Below are positions 20,216 to 31,097 of a DNA stretch of 64,000 bases, in pieces. The DNA comes from Dryomyza anilis (Eukaryota; Arthropoda; Insecta; Diptera; Dryomyzidae). The translations under genes and the position numbers were made by a program. The stretch's first letter is position 1. Each line of letters opens with the position of its first letter. Under the pieces are notes generated by a model. The model did no database searches. It had not been told where the DNA came from and saw nothing but the letters and a program-made list of their open reading frames with translations. Location of the stretch: the NCBI GenBank assembly GCA_951804985.1, contig OX638132.1, positions 43,872,791-43,936,790 on the forward strand, in the 5' to 3' direction.

Positions 20216-21860
20216 ATAAACTGCCGAATCTTTTCATGAGGTATATAATAATTATGATAACGATGACCAATATAACCCATGTCATTAAACTTATTCCGTA
20301 GTGCGTTGCATGATGAATATCTAGCTCAATCGGGAATCCAAACAGATGAGGTTGTGATTTTGGTATATCATCAATGGCAATGGTCGTAGCAATTTCCGCA
20401 AAATGATTGTATGTAGTTTTGGTAACTGATGGCTTATGTTTACTCTGGGGTTAATGTACGATGCGTTCTCGCTTACCTTTGTAAACGCTATCAGAGTCAC
20501 ATCAGAAGATTCTAAATGGCATCCAGATTCCATACGAAGAATACCTTGGTTATTAAGGTGATGCACAGTTTTGGTCCTATTGCAATAGATCTCAACGACT
20601 TCTTCTTCAAATAGCGAAAATAACCAGTTGTTTCCTACGTTCAATTGGATCCAAGTAACAGACGGTAGCCCAATCTTGACGACACAGGTACCTGGTATCA
20701 TCTTCCTTTTTAATAACAGTTCTATCTCGCAGACTTTTTTATAGCCGATATTGTAAATCGGGTGTGTTTGCGGACATAACCACATTCCTGTCATTCGCAT
20801 ACATCTTAGGAAATCAATATCGTTGACGTTGTAATACCTTGTTTTAGCGGCATTTAGCAGAAAATGTTGAAACTTCGGTTTTAAACTAACAAATCTGGAA
20901 TGCATGCTTGGTTGGATAAGAGTAAATTTGATAGATTGTAAATATGTCTTTATGTATCAAAGGAATTTTAGCTTCAAAAATAATAAAATCTTCTGTCGTG
21001 CGGGTAGTGATTTCTAGAACTTTGAATATCTCGCTGACTCGTTGATCTGGTAACTGCAGTTCTTTAGGTAGTTGTAGTTCAATCCTGGCAAGCTGGTTTT
21101 CAAACTGAGCAATGGTAAATATGTGATGGTGAGCAGCGTTGCTTTGAACATTTCCAATACTTAGTTTAAGATCATCTTGAAATTTCTCAAAGTCATCTAG
21201 AATAAAAAATGCATACAATAAAGCAAAATTTAAATTCTGTAAATTAATTCCATTATTGATCTCTTTCACTAGAGAATCAAAATTCGATTTCATTTTTGAC
21301 AGATGATCTTGTAGTATTTCATGCTGCTTCTTTATTACGCTTGACGTGATATCTTGTATTGACGACATATTTTTCAATAATTCTAACACACATTTTTCAT
21401 TGTTAGTACTCCTTTCGACTCGATCAGCTAATATCTCAGCATGCTCTTCATCCATTACCCCAAACAATGCGTGTTGAATTGATCCAATAAAACTGAGTGG
21501 AGCTCTTTTCGTGCGTTTGTAATTCTTACTCCTGATGAAGTTATCATTGTCGATAATATAACTCATTTTTCGACGTATTTGTTCTTGTATCTGCTTGCAT
21601 CTCATATTATTCGATTGTTCGATATCAAATTTTGCACACATCCATCTGATTTGTTGAACTGTTTCGTCAACATCCCCGTATCGATTTTTGTAAATTGACA
21701 TGTTTACAAAAGCAACCAAAGACCACGATGATTTTTGCAGTCCTACTAATCCTTGATCTTCGAAGAATATTCATGAATGGTCCGTTAATGGCTCTATACT
21801 CAAGCTATTTACTATATAAGGTAAAATTATCAGAAAACTTAATATTTGAACTAAACAATT
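20216..21860 (-). pseudogene. env: env-like gene of the BEL element (F-type fusion glycoprotein family)
   Basis: Two overlapping frames (20886-21719 and 20321-20905) together cover an envelope-like protein related to baculovirus F and errantivirus Env (Baculo_F family). The first has a basic cleavage-type motif (RTKR at residues 69-72 of its frame), followed at once by a hydrophobic glycine-rich stretch (about residues 73-90) as in fusion peptides, then a long helical region. The second frame is Cys-containing. Past its end, at about 20225-20290, the minus strand encodes a strongly hydrophobic anchor rich in Ile/Val with a following basic tail. A hydrophobic, leader-like segment lies near 21830. 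Frame breaks near 20895 and an in-frame stop near 21780 show that the copy is dead. Env genes are known in some BEL elements (roo type), where their role is uncertain. Confidence 0.75.
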
Positions 21861-21894
21861 CTTGTTCTTTACCTTAATTCTACTAAATATTTTC

Positions 21895-22542
21895 TCATTG
21901 GAATTTTGGACATTTGTTTACATTTTCATTATTCTTATCGATAATTAAATTTGTTTGTATAGTTTCTTCAGTAGGGAAAGGACAAACATTGTGTACTGAT
22001 CTTTTTGTTACACCAGTGCTGGTCCTTACTTCTACCGTTCGACAAAAACCATCTTTTCCAATGATGGCTTTTATCACCCTCCCCCTTCTCCAATTCATTG
22101 GAGGAACATTATTTTCCTTAAGAAGAACCAATCTTTCAGGTTTTATATTTGGTGATGGATTTTGCCATTTGTACCTTTTTTGCAATTCCGTTAAATACTC
22201 AGTAGACCAACGTTTCCAAAATTCATCTGCATTTGAGCACACAGATTTCCAGTGATCCCGCAGACCGTGATAACTTTTGTTACCACTGGAGTCATTTAAT
22301 GTTGAAAACGTTTCCCCAATCAAAAAATGCCCGGGTGTCAAAACCTGAAAATCATTCGGATCTTCAGATAGAGGTACTGACTCAACTGACTCAATTTGTG
22401 TCATGAGAGTACACATATCTTCAAATGTCATAGTTCCTTCTATAACTCGATAGAAATGCTTCTTTACAGATTTGACGCAGGCTTCCCACAACCCCCCTAC
22501 ATGAGGTGATCTAGCTGGAATATTTATCTATTCTATATCTCT
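21895..22542 (-). pseudogene. pol: BEL integrase, C-terminal part with DUF5641-like domain
   Basis: The frame begins MWEACVKSVKKHF; just upstream are HVGGLWEA residues of the BEL integrase motif whose Glu completes the catalytic triad. The tail (RYKWQNPSPNIKPERLVLL ... NWRRGRVIKAIIGKDG ... VEVRTSTG) is the DUF5641 domain typical of BEL/Pao integrases. Two stop codons between about 22515 and 22545 separate it from the core domain encoded immediately upstream, so the integrase is not translated whole. Confidence 0.85.
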
Positions 22543-23271
22543 TTATACACAGAATTTAAATATATTGTACTGATGATGCTTATCTTTAAATAAAGCATAC
22601 ACATTGTGTAAACTATTAGCAGCTCCAATAAAATTTGTCCCATTGTCAGAATATATCCGTAAAGGACAGCTGCGTCTTCCGACGAATCTCTTCAATGCAC
22701 CAATAAACGCCGCCGAACTTAAATCCGATACTACCTCCAAGTGAACCGCCTTCGTTGCGAAACACACAAATACGCATACATATGCTTTATCAATTCGTTT
22801 TCCTCTCAACTTGTGATGAATACTCATTGGACCCAGAAAATCTATTCCTACATTCAAGAATGGTCTTGTTCTTATTATTCTGTCTTCAGGTAGATTTCCC
22901 ATCATCTGATGAATTTGTCTGGGTTCTGCTCGGAAACACATATAACAATTTTTAACGATTTTCGCAGCGAGTTGCTTGCCTCTCAATGGCCAAAACCGTT
23001 GTCTTGTAATAGCTAATAGACCTTGTGCTCCTATATGTAAATGTTTTTTGTGTAAATGCGTTACTAATAAGGACACCCAATCAGCATATGGTAGCAATAT
23101 TGGGTGTTTTGCTTCGTAAGACAAATTTGATTTTTGTATTCTGTCTCCTACTCGTATTATGTCATCGTTGTCCATCAGTTGATATTTACGCTGACTTTCA
23201 TGAACCCATATTTGCCTATACATTTTTTCAATATCACCTGTTATAACATATCTATGTTTTCTGAATCTCAT
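22543..23271 (-). pseudogene. pol: BEL pol: RT fragment fused by deletion to integrase zinc finger and core
   Basis: The frame opens with the RT block VITGDIEKMYRQIWVHESQ (first catalytic Asp of BEL RT), but switches within a few residues to the integrase (ILLPYADWVSLLVTHLH). The YVDD box and RNase H are absent, an internal deletion of well over 1 kb by comparison with the family. The integrase part has an H-H-C-C finger (HLHKKHLHIGAQG ... CYMCFRAEP) and the first two catalytic aspartates in VGIDFLGPM and YSDNGTNF. The final Glu lies in the next, separated frame. Confidence 0.85.
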
Positions 23272-23803
23272 TCAAATATTAAATAAATCCTCCTGTAGAC
23301 GTGGACCAGTGTACATCAAATCGTTTAGAGCTATATTTGTAGTTGTTTTAGCTTCTTCATTATTTTTCAACAACTCCATATGTCCATGTTCCATATACTT
23401 TCGCATAAAGTCATGATACTGAATTTTGATCTCGTTATTTTTCTCTAACTTCTTTTCCATTGATAAAAATCTGCGTTTGTCTATCAAATCTGATCTTCCT
23501 AGTTTATTTGTGTTATCTGTTAATGGAATATGTAGAATAAATTTCCCATCCCTATCTATAGAAATCGTTCTTTTAAATATTTCTTCGCATTTTAATTCCT
23601 CCTTTGACAATTTTACTTCTCTATTTAATTCTTCGACTTCTCAAAATGTTCTTAATTGTGTATCTGAATTGTCTTCTGTATACGAAACAACTCCACAATA
23701 AGATACATTTTCGATAACTGCTGATCCACTTACGGCCCATCCTAGTTTTGTATTTTGCAACAAAAACGTATCATTTAATCGTTTTTGCCCCTTGTCCAAA
23801 ATG
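23272..23803 (-). pseudogene. pol: BEL pol: N-terminal RT region
   Basis: The 112-residue frame at 23272-23610 (GKFILHIPLTDN ... LGRSDLIDKRRFLSMEKKLEKN ... YHDFMRKYMEHGHME) corresponds to the segment preceding the RT core in BEL/Pao polyproteins. Upstream in the same frame, near 23640, a stop interrupts the usual F(W)E-E entry motif. A frame break at 23271/23272 separates it from the next RT piece. Confidence 0.75.
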
Positions 23804-24118
23804 TCATAGAATAATTCTGCTCCTATCTATACTACTAGGTATAAAGTAGTTCGGATCAGCTAATCTAATATGTTTCGGAATATCTCCTGCGACAACTTTT
23901 TTAACAGGAACCTCGGAAACAATTTTAGGTATAACTAAAACATCTAACTCAGATTTAAAATTTGAATTTTTTGATTTAATATTAACGTACAATCTTTCAT
24001 TTATATGAGATATATTTTTTTTCCCTTCAATTGATTTGTTTGTGTGTTGACTATGCAACTTTAACTTCTGTTTTAAACCTTTTGTTATGAAACTGACCTG
24101 AGAACCACTATCAAGCAT
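23804..24118 (-). pseudogene. pol: BEL aspartic protease region (A17/DUF1758-like)
   Basis: The frame begins MLDSGSQVSFITKGL, matching the LLDSGSQ.SFI active-site motif of the BEL/Pao protease. It continues with KSELDVLVIPKI and HIRLADPNYF, typical of the domain's end. It is separated from gag by a stop at about 24130 and from RT by further stops near 23800, so it is a fragment of a former gag-pol frame. Confidence 0.8.
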
Positions 24119-24133
24119 TGCTCTGCAATTTAT

Positions 24134-25675
24134 TTAATTGCCTTGCTTATCCGCAATTTGGATGATTGCTGTTGAGAGCAACACACATTTCTCTTCGTCA
24201 TCTACATTTTTACTATTCCCATACACTACTGCGCTTTTTAATTCTTCTTTTTCTTTATGTAATAACATATTGTGTTCCTTATCACATATCCTACAGTTAT
24301 ACCCAGTACATTTGTCGCTTGTATGTCCGCTTCTTAAACATTTTTTACACAAATTATTAAGCTTAACTTTATTCCATTTTTCATTTATATTTAAATTTCT
24401 AAACCTTGTACACTGGAAAGCAAAATGTATGGATCCACAGCCCATGAAACATTTTGCCACCTTTGACACTAATGCATTTTTCATAGGTTTCGCTTGATTA
24501 ACATCAATTTTATTTGTGATTGTTTTCTGGCTAGCCTCCAAAGCATAGAACTCATGTTCTAAAAAAGCCAATAAGGAATCCACCTTTGGAATTTCCTTTG
24601 CAATTTTTAATGAAGTCTCGAACTTCATTCTTAAATTGTCGTCCATTTGTCGGACTAATACAAAACATATAAAAACTTGAAGTAACTCATCTGAAGCTAT
24701 CTTTGTAGCATTGAGCGCTTGCAAACTTTCTTGGATTGTGTCCTGAAACTGTTTAACACTATTGGAACTTTCATTTACCAATGGTGCATCCACAAGGTTT
24801 TTAAAATAAATGGAGCTCTTTTATTTGTATATTTTGCATCAAGTAGCTTCCATGCAATTGGATAGTTTTCTTCAGTCGATGGAAGATTTAAAATTGTATT
24901 CGCTGCTGCACCTTTTAGCTTCGATTTCAAAATACACATCTTTTGGGTATTTGAAATTTCTCTGCTGTCTATTAATTGAACGTACTGTTCTTTGAACGGA
25001 TTCCACTTAGTGTAATCACCGTCAAACATTGGTATCTCAATTGCAGGAATTCTATAAACCTGGTTTTCTACCGACTGAAGTTTAACTTTCAGTTTTTTAG
25101 ATATGGCATGAAACTTAGCTTTCAACGAATAAAATGATTCCGTTAGTTGATCATCGTTGAAAATATGAATATAGTTCATGAATGAATTTTCAGTTAAACG
25201 TTTAGCTTCTTTAACACTATCAAAACTATATACTCCAACTTTGAAAGTTTCCAAAGTGTCGGTAAATTCCGATAATGCATATTGGAATTTCCTAAGAACG
25301 CATTGATTTTTATGAACTGTTATCATTTTTTCTATTGGCGTTCTATTTTCTGTGTCCTCCGCTACTGAGGCTCCCATAGAATTAGCTATTTCTAAATCTA
25401 CTTTATCTTTAATGCAATGTTTTACAAGATACTATATGCATACGTACATGATTTGCATATTTTTTCTCATAATATGCATTCTTCTTTAATGTGTGAGAAG
25501 GGTTTTTCAACTTCTCATCATTTTCCTCGAAATTCTTCCGAAGATTTTCCAGTGCGTTCTTCCACCTCTGGAGTTGTTCCCGCGTTACGTTATTTTGCGC
25601 TGTCATCTCATTGTACAAGATCACTATTTCTTTTCCAATAGTGTCTTGTTTTGCAATGATTGAGGTGGGATCCAT
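24134..25675 (-). pseudogene. gag: BEL gag (original copy; also the first BEL part of the array)
   Basis: The frames 25409-25675, 24775-25377 and 24134-24793 read through one gag. The start MDPTSIIAKQDTIGKEIVIL is at 25675. The middle has the DUF1759 region (IEIPMFDGDYTKWNPFKEQ). The end has zinc-knuckle-like Cys/His motifs, CKKCLRSGHTSDKC (CX2CX4HX4C) and nearby Cys pairs. A T-run length change near 25505 and a 7-bp loss near 24815, relative to the array copies, break the frame. Unlike the array copies it keeps Lys (not a stop) in DYTKW. The array junction corresponds to position 24595. Confidence 0.85.
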
Positions 25676-25961
25676 TTTTTAATATATTTTTTATTTTTAT
25701 ATATCACTAATTCCACCTTTTTATTTATATACGTATATGTATATTTTTATAATTTATTTATTTTTTTTTCACAATAAATAATTATTATATTTAATATAAA
25801 TAATGAATTTTTACAATTATTTATTTTTTTTTTTTTGTTATTGAGTCTCTTACCACTGGTGGGGGAAAACTCAATATTCAAAATAATGTAAATTAAATTA
25901 ATTTATTTATTTATTTATTTATTTATTTATATAAATATTTTTCACTTTTAAGTCACGCGAA

Positions 25962-25980
25962 CTTAACACAGGGGTCACCA
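25962..25980 (-). promoter_or_regulatory. BEL primer binding site
   Basis: Immediately inside the truncated 5' LTR the minus strand reads TGGTGACCCCTGTGTTAAG, beginning with TGG as needed to pair with a tRNA CCA end. The same sequence follows each of the six BEL LTR copies. The tRNA species was not identified. Confidence 0.6.
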
Positions 25981-26223
25981 TGACAATACTTCTACCGTTC
26001 GACAACACGACACAACGGCGGTTTCGAACGAACTTTCTTTATTAAAATAATATCATTTATATTATACGTTAAATAATTCTTAAACTAAAATATCCTAATA
26101 CATAAACCCCTGCGATGCACATGCATGCACTTCAAACAATTCACACACATGGTCTGGAAAAGGACCAACCCGAGTTCCACATAACATAAACATATGTCAA
26201 GGGTTTATCCTTAAACTTATCTT
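25981..26223 (-). repeat. BEL 5' LTR, truncated (243 bp), first copy
   Basis: It matches the 3' LTR from TGACAATACT up to AAACTTATCTT, then changes abruptly to the spacer sequence CCCATATTATC. About 92 bp of U3 are missing, so this LTR lacks its promoter-side sequence. All later copies in the array have exactly the same end point. Confidence 0.85.
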
Positions 26224-26992
26224 CCCATATTATCAATCCCATATTCGTAACAATGAGAATATGTTAATTGGAGAAATTTTTTATTTTTTATTTTGTAAAA
26301 CCAATTAAAATATTTGTCGAATAGAAATTAAATTTTGTTGTTTTAATTAAATAATTAATCAAAAATTTAAAAATTAAAATCTTTTATTTAAATTAATATA
26401 CCGAATTTAACGTATCTATATAAAAATAATATACATTATGTATTTATTTTGTTTAGTTTTTGTAAGTAAAATAGGTATGTTAAAAATAAATTGTCATATT
26501 TTTATTTCAGTGTTACAAATAATTGTTGCACAAATGTAATTATCATTGGTTTTTAAAAGGTGGTATTTTTTAAAATGATAAAAACAAATAGAGTTTGCCA
26601 CATATAAATCACTTCATCATAGCAACCAATTTACTTCCTTCAACTATTTATTTAGAACAATGAGTGGCACGCGTTAGAAGAAAATAATGTTAGACGAACG
26701 ACGCACAAACACAAAACAAAATGAAATCGAGAAGAAAAAAAGAGAACACAACAGAGTTGCGTTTAAAAAAAATGAATAAATCAAAAGTAACAAATAAAAA
26801 TAGTAAATACTATTTATGATTTAGTTGTATTGAAATAATATTAAATTTATTCATATTAATATTTTAATTAAAAAAATGTGTAAATACAATTAATTAGTAA
26901 ATACACTCATATTTGTAATTGGAATTCGATTTTGTATCCTATTAATATCAATTGTTATATACACGTACAATACTTTTTTCTGTCAAGCATAT
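26224..26992. other. 769-bp spacer between BEL LTR and gypsy LTR, copy 1
   Basis: An AT-rich stretch without coding frames begins CCCATATTATCAATCCC and ends TCTGTCAAGCATAT. The last few bases match the left flank of the gypsy insertion site. It has the same length in all six copies (others at 33997, 40028, 46020, 53846 and 61675) with a handful of substitutions; this copy alone has GGTATGTTAAAAATAAA. It is most simply former host or repeat DNA lying between the two elements and amplified with them. Confidence 0.75.
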
Positions 26993-27534
26993 TGTTACGA
27001 AAATTCAGTCTACGGAAAACTGTTCTACGAGTTCGTATCGCTGGATTGTGTACAAAATAAAAACGCACTTATATTTGGTTTTAACTAGTATTATTTCCAC
27101 AAGTATTAATTAACTTTATTAATTTAAATAACAACTTAAAGAATAATCACTTATATCAACTGCTGAATTACTACAATTTATCTTTACAATGTTCACTCAC
27201 GAGACGCACTAGTTCACTATTGAATCACAACTGAAGTACAGTGCCTCAGATGCGCCGCCTTACTGCATGCATCAGTTCGACACGTTTCGACAAGCCTCGA
27301 CTTGTTTCGAGAACCTTCTACTCGTTTCGTGAATGACGCATGCTATTGGCATCTCATTCGCACTCATGTGTTTTAATGCGCTGATCTTCCATCTCTTTCT
27401 CGCACACTGCCTCAGTGCGCTGAATGATCTTCCGTCTCTTTCTAACACATTGCTTAGTGCGCTGAATTGTCTTGCGTCTCATTTATTATTGTTGATTGCT
27501 TGCACAGTGGAGCAAATTACATCTTTTCGTAACA
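26993..27534 (-). repeat. Gypsy LTR, copy 1 (3' LTR of unit 1, 542 bp)
   Basis: The ends are TGTTACGAAA and TTTTCGTAACA, an 11-bp near-perfect inverted terminus with TG...CA. The right side adjoins a polypyrimidine tract (the complement of a PPT), which makes this the 3' LTR of the minus-strand gypsy body to its right. A decanucleotide-like run of TTTCGA/TTCGAC words at 27270-27330 and a repeated GTGCGCTGA motif lie inside. Confidence 0.9.
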
Positions 27535-27547
27535 CTGCCCTCCACCT
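27535..27547 (-). promoter_or_regulatory. Gypsy polypurine tract
   Basis: The minus strand reads AGGTGGAGGGCAG directly before the LTR start TGTTACG, a standard plus-strand primer for LTR elements. The same tract is at 47331-47343 and 55157-55169 in units 4 and 5; it was deleted from units 2 and 3. Confidence 0.8.
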
Positions 27548-27571
27548 AAATCTGTTCGTCCCGAACAGATG

Positions 27572-28732
27572 TTAATCCTCTCTCTCTCTATACGGCGCCA
27601 ACCTCCGATACACGACATCGTTAATTCTTTTAAATATCTTGTATGGTCCTTCGCAGTGTGTTTGTAGCTTAGGGGATAAGCCTTTCTTCCTTTGTGGGTT
27701 ATAGAGCAAAACAAGTTGTCCTTCCGTAAATCTCTCTGAGTTTGTGCGCAAGTCGTATCTGGCCTTCATCTTATCACTCGCAAATTGTGTACGCTGTCTT
27801 ACAAACTGATGCACTTCGTTCATTTCTTCACTTTTTCTGGAAACATAATTGTGTATAGGAATTTCAACTGAAGGACTCGCTCCAAACTTTAAATCCGCAG
27901 GTAATCTTAAGTCTGTTCCAAAAACAATTTTAGATGCTGAAGCTACTGTGGTATCATGAACCGCCGTTCGATAAGCCATGAGGAATAATGGTATGTGTGT
28001 ATCTTTTTGATTTTTATCAACCACTTTTCTGAGATACTCTTCCAAGGTCCGATTGAATCTCTCTACCATGCCATCAGATTGCGGGTGCAATGGCGTTGTT
28101 CGTGTTTTGTGTATGTTGAGGACTTTGCATACTTCTTTAAATACAGCAGACTCAAAATTTCTTCCTTGATCTGAATGCAATTCCAACGGTACTCCAAAAC
28201 GGCTTACCCAGTTGTTAACTAACGCATCCGCAACTGTTGTGGCTTCTTGATTTGGCATGGGATACACTTCAGGCCACTTGCTGAAGTAGTCAATGACGAC
28301 AAGCACATACTTATTACCCGCATCACTGATTGGAAATGGTCCGGCGACATCCATGGCGATACGTTCGAATGGTGCTCCCACGTTGTACTGATGCATCCTG
28401 CCGCGACTTCTGACTGTTAGTCCTTTTGCTGGTACACATTGCGGACAACTGCGGATCCAATGGGCGACTGAATCTTGGCATCCAACCCAATAAAAACGTT
28501 TCTTTACCTTCTCGACCGTTTTATTTATGCCCAAGTGTCCTCCACTTGATCCACCATGGTATTCCGCTAATATCTCTTTTGTTTTTGACTTAGGAACAAC
28601 AATCAAACTTCGAGCGGACATGACATCTTCACTTTCCCATACACGATATAGGGAACCGTCTTGTAGCTTTAAGCTCTGCCACTGTGCCCAGTACGCCTTA
28701 GTTATTGGGCTGTCGGAAGCTATCTCTTGCAT
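27572..28732 (-). pseudogene. pol: Gypsy integrase, unit 1 (386 aa, C-terminal deletion)
   Basis: The protein has the H-H-C-C finger (YHGGSSGGHLGINK ... CPQC), then the D,D35E core: Asp in AMDVAGPFP, Asp in HSDQGRNF, Glu in DGMVERFNRTL. A GPY/F-type motif (EGPYKIF) follows near the end. Against the intact 405-residue copies of units 4 and 5 it lacks two residues in NQKDCDTH and 17 residues after VVYR, removing most of the small C-terminal module. A frame break separates it from RNase H upstream. Confidence 0.9.
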
Positions 28733-28760
28733 GATGGTTTTCTTTGCTGTTCCTTGAACA

Positions 28761-28988
28761 TCATGATTTTTGTGAGGTCGGGATCACTCTTTTGATCAAT
28801 TTGAATTTGTTCCGAAGTCCATTTTTCATCGGGCAAAACATTGGCAAACGAATGTCAATTATGTTTTCTTTTCCTTCCGCTCTTGAACAATGTCTGCATT
28901 CTAGTTTACATGGGCGTCGTGACAGAGCATCTGCATTTCCATGGTTTCCTCCTTTACGATGTTCGATTGAGAAATCGTAGCTCTGCAA
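28761..28988 (-). pseudogene. pol: Gypsy pol linker after RNase H, unit 1 (75 aa)
   Basis: The frame begins MQSYDFSIEHRKGGNHGNADALSRR, the classic end of the gypsy RNase H/connection region (DF.IEHR.G..N..ADALSR). It overlaps the preceding RT frame in another register and stops before integrase, so the pol polyprotein is broken on both sides. The same breaks occur in units 4 and 5. Confidence 0.85.
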
Positions 28989-30411
28989 TCGCTCTATCCA
29001 ACGCGCAATTTGGCCTTCCGGATCTTTGAACTGAAGTGCTGCGTAGTGCTGCGTGATCGGTTCTCAAGTGAAACTGTTGTCCGTACAGGTATTTGTGGAA
29101 CATTTTCACACTTTCGATTACAGCAAGAAGCTCCCTCCTGGTGACACAGTAATTTCGCTCGGGTTTGGACAAGGTTTTACTGTAGTATGCGATCACTTTT
29201 TCTTGTCCATTGATCACTTGAGAGAGAACTCCGCCGATTCCGTATCCACTCGCATCCGTATCAAGTATAAATTTCTCACCTGGAATTGGATACGCAAGAA
29301 TTGGTGCCGAGCACAGCAGATCTTTTAATTTCAAAAACGCCCTTTCTTGATCATCGCCCCATTGAAATGCGCGGTTCTTTCTTGTCAACTCGTGAAGACT
29401 GCTAGCAACATTGGCAAAACCTGGAACAAATCGCCTGTAGTATGTACATAGCCCCAAGAAACTTCGTAGGTCATGTAGGTTTTGCGGTCTGGGCCACTCC
29501 TTCACTGCAACTATTTTATCTTCATCGGTATGCACTCCTTCCGTGGTAACTCGAGGGCCCAGATACTTGACTTCTTTCTTGAAAAGTGAGCATTTCTTTG
29601 GGCTAAGTTGTAGACCCGCATTTTTCAATCGAAGGAATACTTCCTTTAGATTTCTTAGATGTTCGTTGAAATCCTTGCCCATAACAATTATGTCATCAAG
29701 GTATACTAGGCATGTTTTCCAGTGTAAACCTTTTAATACGTGCTCCATTAACCGCTCGAATGTTGCTGGGGCATTGCATAGTCCAAACGGCATTACCAAA
29801 AATTGCCATAGTCCATCTCCCGTACTGAATGCAGTCTTCTCTCGATCTTTCTTATCGATTTCTACTTGCCAGTAACCGCTTTGCAAGTCCAACGTGGAAA
29901 ACCACATAGCATTGGATAGTGTATCCAATGTGTCATCGATTCTTGGCAATGGATAACTATCTTTCTTTGTGACATCATCAAGTTTTCGGTAATCAACGCA
30001 AAACCGAGTGCTACCGTCCTTCTTTTTCACCAATACTACTGGTGAACTCCATGGGCTCTCAGATGGTTCCACCACGCCATTTGCGTGCATTTCTTCAACC
30101 AAATGTGATACTTCGTCTCTTTTCGCAAGTGGTACCCTTGGTGCTTGACGAATTGGGTTAGAATCACCAGTGTCTATTCGATGTTTTACAATGGCAGTTC
30201 TGCCATCCTTTTGGCCCTTTTCAGCAAATATACACCGATATTTGTCAATTAGCTGTTGCACTTGACTCTTTTCATTGGCAGTCAAATCCTTCGTCCACTC
30301 ATTTATAAACTTGTGAGTAGATTGTTTTTCTATTTGCGATGTGCCGTAGTCCCTTGATGGATTTGACTCACAATTTATAATCGCTGATGCCTCTTGACAC
30401 TGGCCTATCAC
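28954..30411 (-). pseudogene. pol: Gypsy reverse transcriptase and RNase H, unit 1 (485 aa)
   Basis: The RT domain spans about residues 100-290. Key motifs are SPVVLVKKKDGSTRFCVDYR, the first catalytic Asp in STLDLQSGYWQV (D175), MPFGLCNAPATF, and the YLDD box at 237-240. RNase H starts near residue 380 (FILDTDASGYGIGGVLSQ) with the later Glu in RRELLAVIE. After TDHAALRS the frame shifts and ends LNRTS, while the expected continuation is in a neighbouring register. The frame is also broken upstream, towards protease, near 30490. Catalytic residues are intact, but the polyprotein cannot be made from this copy without frameshifting. Confidence 0.9.
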
Positions 30412-30642
30412 TGTTCCTTTTTTAATTAATTTGGACGAGTTTTCATTGTTGAGAACTCTTATTGGAACAACTTTGTCGCTTCTTCTAATGTTCTTCCTAC
30501 AACAATATTACTTCTGCTTAATTGCTCATCATTCGCTTCTATAACCCACAACTTGCTTATCCCACAATCTCCATTTAATTTCGCCCAAACAATTGCTTCT
30601 GAATTAGGTGGTATTTTTCTATTTTTATGAGCAATAACTTGT

Positions 30643-30972
30643 TTAATTTCTGATCACAATCTGATCACAATCAATGTTTAGTTGGATCTCCGTGTTGGCA
30701 TAACTCAAAATTTTTCTTGTTAAATCTAGTGTGAAACCGTTTCTTATCATGAAGTCCATGCCAAGTATTATTTCGTCTACTATTTCCGCCACTATAAAAT
30801 CATGCCTAACTGTCGTAGTGCCAATAGTGATTTCCTTGGTAATTTTTCCTCTGATTGGAGCCCCTTCACCTGTCCCTGTTTGCAATCTTATTCCGAAAAG
30901 CGGCTCTATATCGTCCCTAACAAGGTTACTTCTTATAATTGAGTGTGAAGCTCCTGTATCCAACGTTACCAT
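30643..30972 (-). pseudogene. pol: Gypsy aspartic protease, unit 1 (109 aa)
   Basis: The frame starts MVTLDTGASHSIIRSNL with the DTGA active-site triplet, and ends with the flap/hydrophobic region EIVDEIILGMDFMIRNGF (ILG.DF). It is separated from gag (upstream) and from RT (downstream) by stops or register changes. The same frame is at 36678, 42709, 50499 and 58325. Confidence 0.85.
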
Positions 30973-31097
30973 ATATGCTGTACAATCAATAAGTCCTTCG
31001 ACAGTTAAACTATTTGGCTTTCGAGCAATTTGTGAAATGGAGATTCTGGGGCAATCGGTTATGGGAGTCAGATCGTGCCCCGCAGAACTGACTCGTA

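Larger units (their letters stand above)
19791..26223 (-). mobile_element. BEL/Pao LTR retrotransposon (roo-like, with env), decayed and 5'-truncated
   Basis: In coding order (right to left): truncated 5' LTR, PBS and leader, gag, A17-type protease, a reverse transcriptase fragment, integrase with a DUF5641-like tail, env-like gene, 3' LTR. The full 3' LTR is 353 bp; the 5' LTR keeps 243 bp and lacks the U3 side. A deletion removes most of RT and all of RNase H. The insertion lies in a LINE. The element supplies the right-hand edge of the composite array: its gag, leader and LTR are the portion repeated five more times to the right. Confidence 0.9.

Noticed and set aside
26224..26992. 769-bp spacer as part of the gypsy or BEL element
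   Set aside because: It has no LTR ends or coding capacity; on one side it begins where the BEL LTR is truncated, and on the other it ends with the flank of the gypsy target duplication. It is better explained as trapped genomic sequence.
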